From contig CAMVGI010000040.1 in NCBI GenBank assembly GCA_947166955.1, positions 1-8,643 of the forward strand: a DNA stretch of 8,643 nucleotides, read 5' to 3'. Below are positions 5,786 through 8,643 of this stretch, one piece after another; the first letter of the stretch is position 1, and every line of letters starts with the position of its first letter. The stretch is from an uncultured Clostridia bacterium. GTDB taxonomy: Bacteria > Bacillota_A > Clostridia > Oscillospirales > Oscillospiraceae. The translations under genes and the position numbers were made by a program. The notes beneath the pieces were generated by a model that was not told where the DNA came from, searched no databases, and saw only the letters and a program-made list of their open reading frames with translations.

Positions 5786-6157
5786 ATGACCGTACCCGAG
5801 CTTTACGAGCGCATCGGAGGCAGCTACAACGACGCGAAGCGCACGCTGCAAACGGACGACATGATCGCCAGATTCATCGCCCGCTTTCCGGACGACCGCT
5901 CCGCCGAGCGGCTCTTTTCCGCCGCGCAGGCAAACGCCGCCGCCGACATGTTTGAAAGCGCGCACGCGCTCAAGGGCGTATGCGGCAATCTGGGGCTCAC
6001 CACGCTCGCCGAGGAGGCCGGCGCACTCGCCGAGGAGTTCCGCCCAGGCAACGCGCGCACGATGGACGACGCCGAGGTCCTGCGCCGCGTCGACGCGCTG
6101 CGCGCGGACTACACACGCGCGACGGACAGCATCCGCGCCTTCGTCGCCGAGCGGTAA
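5786..6157 (+). CDS. Stand-alone Hpt (histidine phosphotransfer) domain protein
   Basis: Hpt proteins shuttle phosphate between receiver domains in multistep phosphorelays in the cytoplasm. The 123-residue product is a single Hpt domain with the diagnostic SAHALKGVCGNLGL (58-71), where His60 is the phosphorylated residue and Lys63/Gly64 follow in the usual pattern. The remainder is predicted helical, as expected for a four-helix bundle. The ATG at 5786 has AAAGGAGG overlapping the end of the EAL gene; the gap to that gene's stop codon is only 13 bp, so the two are surely one operon. The natural partner is the REC domain encoded upstream (inference). A strong terminator follows. No histidine kinase lies in the window. 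Confidence 0.9.
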   Translation: MTVPELYERIGGSYNDAKRTLQTDDMIARFIARFPDDRSAERLFSAAQANAAADMFESAHALKGVCGNLGLTTLAEEAGALAEEFRPGNARTMDDAEVLRRVDALRADYTRATDSIRAFVAER

Positions 6158-6188
6158 CGGGCGCGTTCGCGCGCGGTATAACGAATCG

Positions 6189-6225
6189 AAAAAGCGTCCT
6201 CCCGAAAATCGGGAGGACGCTTTTT
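6189..6225. terminator. Bidirectional intrinsic terminator between hpt and htrA
   Basis: A perfect 17-bp inverted repeat (AAAAAGCGTCCTCCCGA and its complement) surrounds a 3-nt AAA loop. With A5 on one side and T5 on the other, it can stop transcription in both directions, serving the convergent Hpt and HtrA genes. Confidence 0.95.
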
Positions 6226-6241
6226 ATCCGCACGTTCCGCG

Positions 6242-7660
6242 TTATGCCGCGGGGTCATAGGTGTAGCTGTTGCCGTAGTAGCGGCCGCCGAAGAAATCGT
6301 TGAAGAAATCCCACGGGTCGTAGTACCCGCCGTTGCCGCCGTAGTAATAGTTGTTGCCGTTTTGCTGCTGATCCTGCTGCGGCTGCTGCTGCGCCGGCGC
6401 GGTCTGCTCGGGCGTCGCGTCGAAGGTGAGCGAGAGCTTGACCTCCTGACCGTTGCGGTTAGCGGTCACTTCCGCGGTGTCGCCCGCCTTGTAGCGCTTC
6501 TTCACGCCGTTGAGGTCCTGCATGCTGGAAACGGTCTTGTCGCCGATCTTGACGATCACGTCGCCGGGCTGCAAGCCCGCTTTCTCCGCCGCGCCGCCGC
6601 TCTCGACGGAGCTGACCATCACGCCGCTCTCCACGCTCAGGCCGTTCTGGCGCGCGTAGTTGGCGGTCACGGTGCCGGCGGTCATGGCAAAGTACGGGCG
6701 GTTGGTGACGCGGCCGTTCTCCATGATGTCCTCCACCATGGCGATGACGTCGTTGATGGGGATGGCGAAGCCGAGGCCCTCCGCCGCGGTGTTGGCGTAG
6801 CTGGAATACTTCGCGGACACGATGCCCACGACCTCGCCGTAGGTATTGAACAGCGGGCCGCCGGAGTTGCCCGGGTTGATGGCGGCGGTGACCTGAATCA
6901 TGTTGAACGGCGTGCCGTCGACATTGATGGCGCGGTCGACGCAGGAGACGATGCCCTCGCTCATGGAGAACGTCAACTCGCCGAGCGGGTTGCCGACGGC
7001 GGCGATGTCGTCGCCGATCTGGAGCGTCGAGGAATTGCCGAGGGTCACGGGCTTGAGGCCCGCCGCGTCGATCTTGAGCACCGCGATATCATAATCGGAG
7101 TCGCCGCCGATGATCTTCGCGTCATACTCCTTGCCGTCGTAAAGCGTCACCTTGACGGTGTTCGCGCTGTCGATGACGTGGTAGTTCGTGATGATGTAGC
7201 CGTCGGCGGTGATGATGAAGCCGCTGCCCGCCGACGCGCTTTCCACGGTCTGGTTGAAGACGTTGGTGGTGATCGTGGTGTTGATGGAAACGACGCTGTT
7301 GATGTTCGCCCTGTAAAGCTCGGGGAAGGTCATCTTCTTTCCGGCCGTGACGGCGACGGTGTCGACGTCGACCGTCTGGCGGTCGCTGACCTCGATGGTC
7401 GTGGTTTCCTCGGCCTTCCTGCCTCCGTTGACCGATGCGCCGAGCGCGCCGGTCGCGCCCGCGCCGACCATGCCGCCGATGAGCGCGCACACGAGCATCA
7501 GTGCGACCAGCTTCCAACCGAAGCGCTTCTGCTGCGGCTCCGCCGTCTTCTCCACGCTCTCCTCGGCATAGTTTCTGGTGTTGACCACGGGCTCGACCAC
7601 GTTTTGGTCGCCCTTGCGGTAACTGTAGTGATACAGATTGTTTTCGTCCTCGTAATACAT
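6242..7660 (-). CDS. Membrane-anchored HtrA/DegP-like serine protease with PDZ domain
   Basis: HtrA proteases degrade or refold damaged proteins outside the membrane. The 472-residue product has a Tyr/Asn-rich cytoplasmic N-terminus (1-48), one membrane anchor (about 50-72, followed by a Gly/Ala-rich stretch), a trypsin-like domain and one PDZ domain (about 325-412). The triad is intact: His161 in TNYHVI, Asp191 in SDYDIAVL and Ser266 in NPGNSGGPL, with the same 30- and 75-residue spacing as E. coli DegP. The PDZ core shows AGLQPGDVIVKIGDK. The tail (about 415-472) is odd: Gln-rich, then Tyr/Gly/Asn-rich with DPWDFFNDFFGG. The ATG at 7660 has AAGGAGG at 9 nt. It ends 17 bp before the shared terminator. 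Clostridial names vary (htrA, degP, yyxA-like), so no symbol is given. Stress control is likely for the family but is not shown by the sequence. Confidence 0.95.
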   Translation of the reverse strand: MYYEDENNLYHYSYRKGDQNVVEPVVNTRNYAEESVEKTAEPQQKRFGWKLVALMLVCALIGGMVGAGATGALGASVNGGRKAEETTTIEVSDRQTVDVDTVAVTAGKKMTFPELYRANINSVVSINTTITTNVFNQTVESASAGSGFIITADGYIITNYHVIDSANTVKVTLYDGKEYDAKIIGGDSDYDIAVLKIDAAGLKPVTLGNSSTLQIGDDIAAVGNPLGELTFSMSEGIVSCVDRAINVDGTPFNMIQVTAAINPGNSGGPLFNTYGEVVGIVSAKYSSYANTAAEGLGFAIPINDVIAMVEDIMENGRVTNRPYFAMTAGTVTANYARQNGLSVESGVMVSSVESGGAAEKAGLQPGDVIVKIGDKTVSSMQDLNGVKKRYKAGDTAEVTANRNGQEVKLSLTFDATPEQTAPAQQQPQQDQQQNGNNYYYGGNGGYYDPWDFFNDFFGGRYYGNSYTYDPAA

Positions 7661-7719
7661 GGTGGACTGCCTCCTTATGTCAGGCCGCGAACGGTCGGTC
7701 TCTTTATCCTTTTCGGATG

Positions 7720-7748
7720 CTCGTATGATACCGCACGTTTATGTCCAA
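7720..7748 (-). promoter_or_regulatory. Candidate promoter of the htrA-like gene
   Basis: On the minus strand TTGGAC and TACGAG are spaced 17 bp, with an A-rich tract just upstream (7761-7776) that could act as an UP element. The -10 match is poor; a nearby TATCAT (7725-7730) is a better -10 but lacks a good -35. An alternative sigma factor cannot be excluded. Confidence 0.35.
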
Positions 7749-7789
7749 AGTGTGAATCGGATTTTTATTTTTTTTGAATTTCGTTTTTC

Positions 7790-7818
7790 TTGCGATTTGT
7801 TCGGGTGTGAGATACAAT
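7790..7818 (+). promoter_or_regulatory. Promoter of the FAD-dependent dehydrogenase gene
   Basis: TTGCGA (-35) and TACAAT (-10) are separated by 17 bp, with an AT-rich stretch upstream. Transcription would start near 7825, leaving a leader of about 28 nt. Confidence 0.7.
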
Positions 7819-7852
7819 ATTAGCACATTTCAAGCCGACCGGAGGAAACGCC

Positions 7853-8643
7853 GTGCTTCGTATCGACAACGTCAAAACCGCGCCCGACGCGGGCGAGGAC
7901 GCGCTGCGCAAGCGCGCCGCTGCCGCGCTGCGCGTCGCGGAGGGGGAGATCACGTCGCTCCGTGCGCTGCGCCGCAGCATCGACGCGCGCGAGAGCGTTT
8001 TCTTCGTCTGGTCGCTCGCGGCGGAGGTCAAAAACGAGGCCGCCGTTTGGAAGCGCTGCCGGAACAAAAACGTCTCGCGCTGCGCGCCCGCCGTCTACAC
8101 GCTCCCTCCGGCGCTCGCAGCGCCGCCCGAGACGCGGCCCGTGGTCGTCGGCGCGGGCCCCGCGGGGCTTTTCTGCGCGCTCGTGCTCGCCCGAGGCGGG
8201 GCGAGGCCGATCCTGCTCGACCGCGGAAAGCGCGTGGAAGAGGGCGCGCGCGACGTGGAGCGCTTCTGGTCGAGCGGAACGCTCGACACGGAGTCGAACG
8301 TCCAGTTCGGCGAGGGCGGCGCGGGCGCGTTTTCGGACGGCAAGCTCAACACCGGCACGCGCGACCCGCGCCACGGCTGGATATTGGAGCGCTTCGTCGA
8401 ATACGGCGCCGAACCCGATATTCTCATCGACGCCAAGCCGCACGTCGGCACGGACAAGCTCTATGTCGTGCTGCAAAATCTGCGGCGCGAGCTGCTTTCC
8501 CTCGGCGCGGAGGTGCGCTTCGGGCACCGCCTCGTCGGCGTCGAAACCGAACGCGGCGCGGTGCGCGCGCTGCGCGTGGTCTCGCCGGAGGGGGAATACG
8601 TCCTGCCGGCGGAGCAGCTCGTGCTCGCGGCCGGGCACAGCGC
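7853..8643 (+). CDS. FAD-dependent dehydrogenase, COG2509-like (partial, runs off right edge)
   Basis: An open frame of 263 codons continues past the window end. After an N-terminal region of about 95 residues (with ALRRSIDAR and KNEAAVWKRCRNKNV) comes a classic dinucleotide-binding strand-turn-helix, VVVGAGPAGLFCAL (97-110, G100-x-G102-x-x-G105), with acidic D123 at the end of the second strand. SNVQFGEGGAGAFSDGKL, KPHVGTDKL and a terminal AAGHSA follow. This pattern matches an uncharacterised family of predicted FAD-dependent dehydrogenases (COG2509) widespread in Clostridia; substrate is unknown. Those proteins are usually around 460-540 residues, so about half is present. The start is a GTG with GGAGG 7 nt upstream, and the family resemblance begins there. 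It is divergent from the htrA-like gene, with no evident functional link. Confidence 0.88.
   Translation, partial: MLRIDNVKTAPDAGEDALRKRAAAALRVAEGEITSLRALRRSIDARESVFFVWSLAAEVKNEAAVWKRCRNKNVSRCAPAVYTLPPALAAPPETRPVVVGAGPAGLFCALVLARGGARPILLDRGKRVEEGARDVERFWSSGTLDTESNVQFGEGGAGAFSDGKLNTGTRDPRHGWILERFVEYGAEPDILIDAKPHVGTDKLYVVLQNLRRELLSLGAEVRFGHRLVGVETERGAVRALRVVSPEGEYVLPAEQLVLAAGHS

Noticed and set aside
4702..5787. Long minus-strand open frame (361 codons) opposite the EAL region
   Set aside because: Val/Ala/Arg-rich shadow; the EAL catalytic motifs on the plus strand fix the coding frame.
6362..7777. Very long plus-strand open frame (471 codons) opposite htrA
   Set aside because: Repetitive Asp/Gly/Val/Arg/His composition mirrors the htrA codons; no motif or start signal.
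7661..7852. Small gene or RNA in the 192-bp gap between htrA and the FAD dehydrogenase
   Set aside because: Only promoter-like and AT-rich sequence is visible; the T-rich stretch at 7761-7776 is not preceded by a hairpin.
7820..8638. Minus-strand open frame (272 codons) at the right edge
   Set aside because: Shadow of the GTG-started FAD dehydrogenase, which has promoter, ribosome binding site and the GAGPAG motif on the plus strand.

Overview
The window is GC-rich (clearly above 60% by eye) and densely coded on both strands, with short intergenic gaps, strong AGGAGG-like ribosome binding sites, sigma-A-like promoters with 17-bp spacers, and intrinsic terminators. The short form of glucose-6-phosphate isomerase, a membrane-anchored HtrA with a long cytoplasmic N-terminus, a CsoR-type repressor and a two-enzyme folate pair together suggest a GC-rich member of the Clostridia (Bacillota), for example an Oscillospirales- or Christensenellales-like gut or rumen bacterium. 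That placement is inference. No mobile element, CRISPR array, rRNA or tRNA was seen.

Left part (1-2183): the first residues of a probable ZIP-family metal transporter leave the window on the minus strand. Next is folD (minus), ending in a strong terminator. It diverges across 43 bp from a 5-formyltetrahydrofolate cyclo-ligase gene (plus). Both enzymes have 5,10-methenyl-THF as product or intermediate. The FolD copy lacks two residues tied to the cyclohydrolase half-reaction. The cyclo-ligase gene runs tail-to-tail, with an 8-bp overlap, into a small His-rich CsoR/RcnR-type metal-sensing repressor (minus).

Middle (2184-6225): pgi (glycolysis) has its own promoter, followed by a small P-loop protein of unknown function with its own promoter and terminator. 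A signalling cluster follows: a REC-GGDEF-EAL cyclic-di-GMP protein, then a stand-alone Hpt domain protein 13 bp downstream. The REC-GGDEF-EAL reading frame is broken inside the GGDEF domain, and the GGDEF signature itself is missing. The Hpt protein could feed phosphate to the REC domain. A perfect 17-bp bidirectional terminator separates this cluster from the convergent htrA gene.

Right part (6226-8643): a membrane-anchored HtrA/DegP serine protease (minus) with an unusual Gln- then Tyr/Gly/Asn-rich C-terminal tail. It diverges across 192 bp from a GTG-initiated FAD-dependent dehydrogenase (COG2509-like) that runs off the right edge.

Most of the window is housekeeping. The items most worth a second look are the broken c-di-GMP gene, the FolD variant, the P-loop orphan, the His-rich repressor with its possible operator, and the HtrA tail. 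I do not see convincing evidence for a wholly new multi-gene system.
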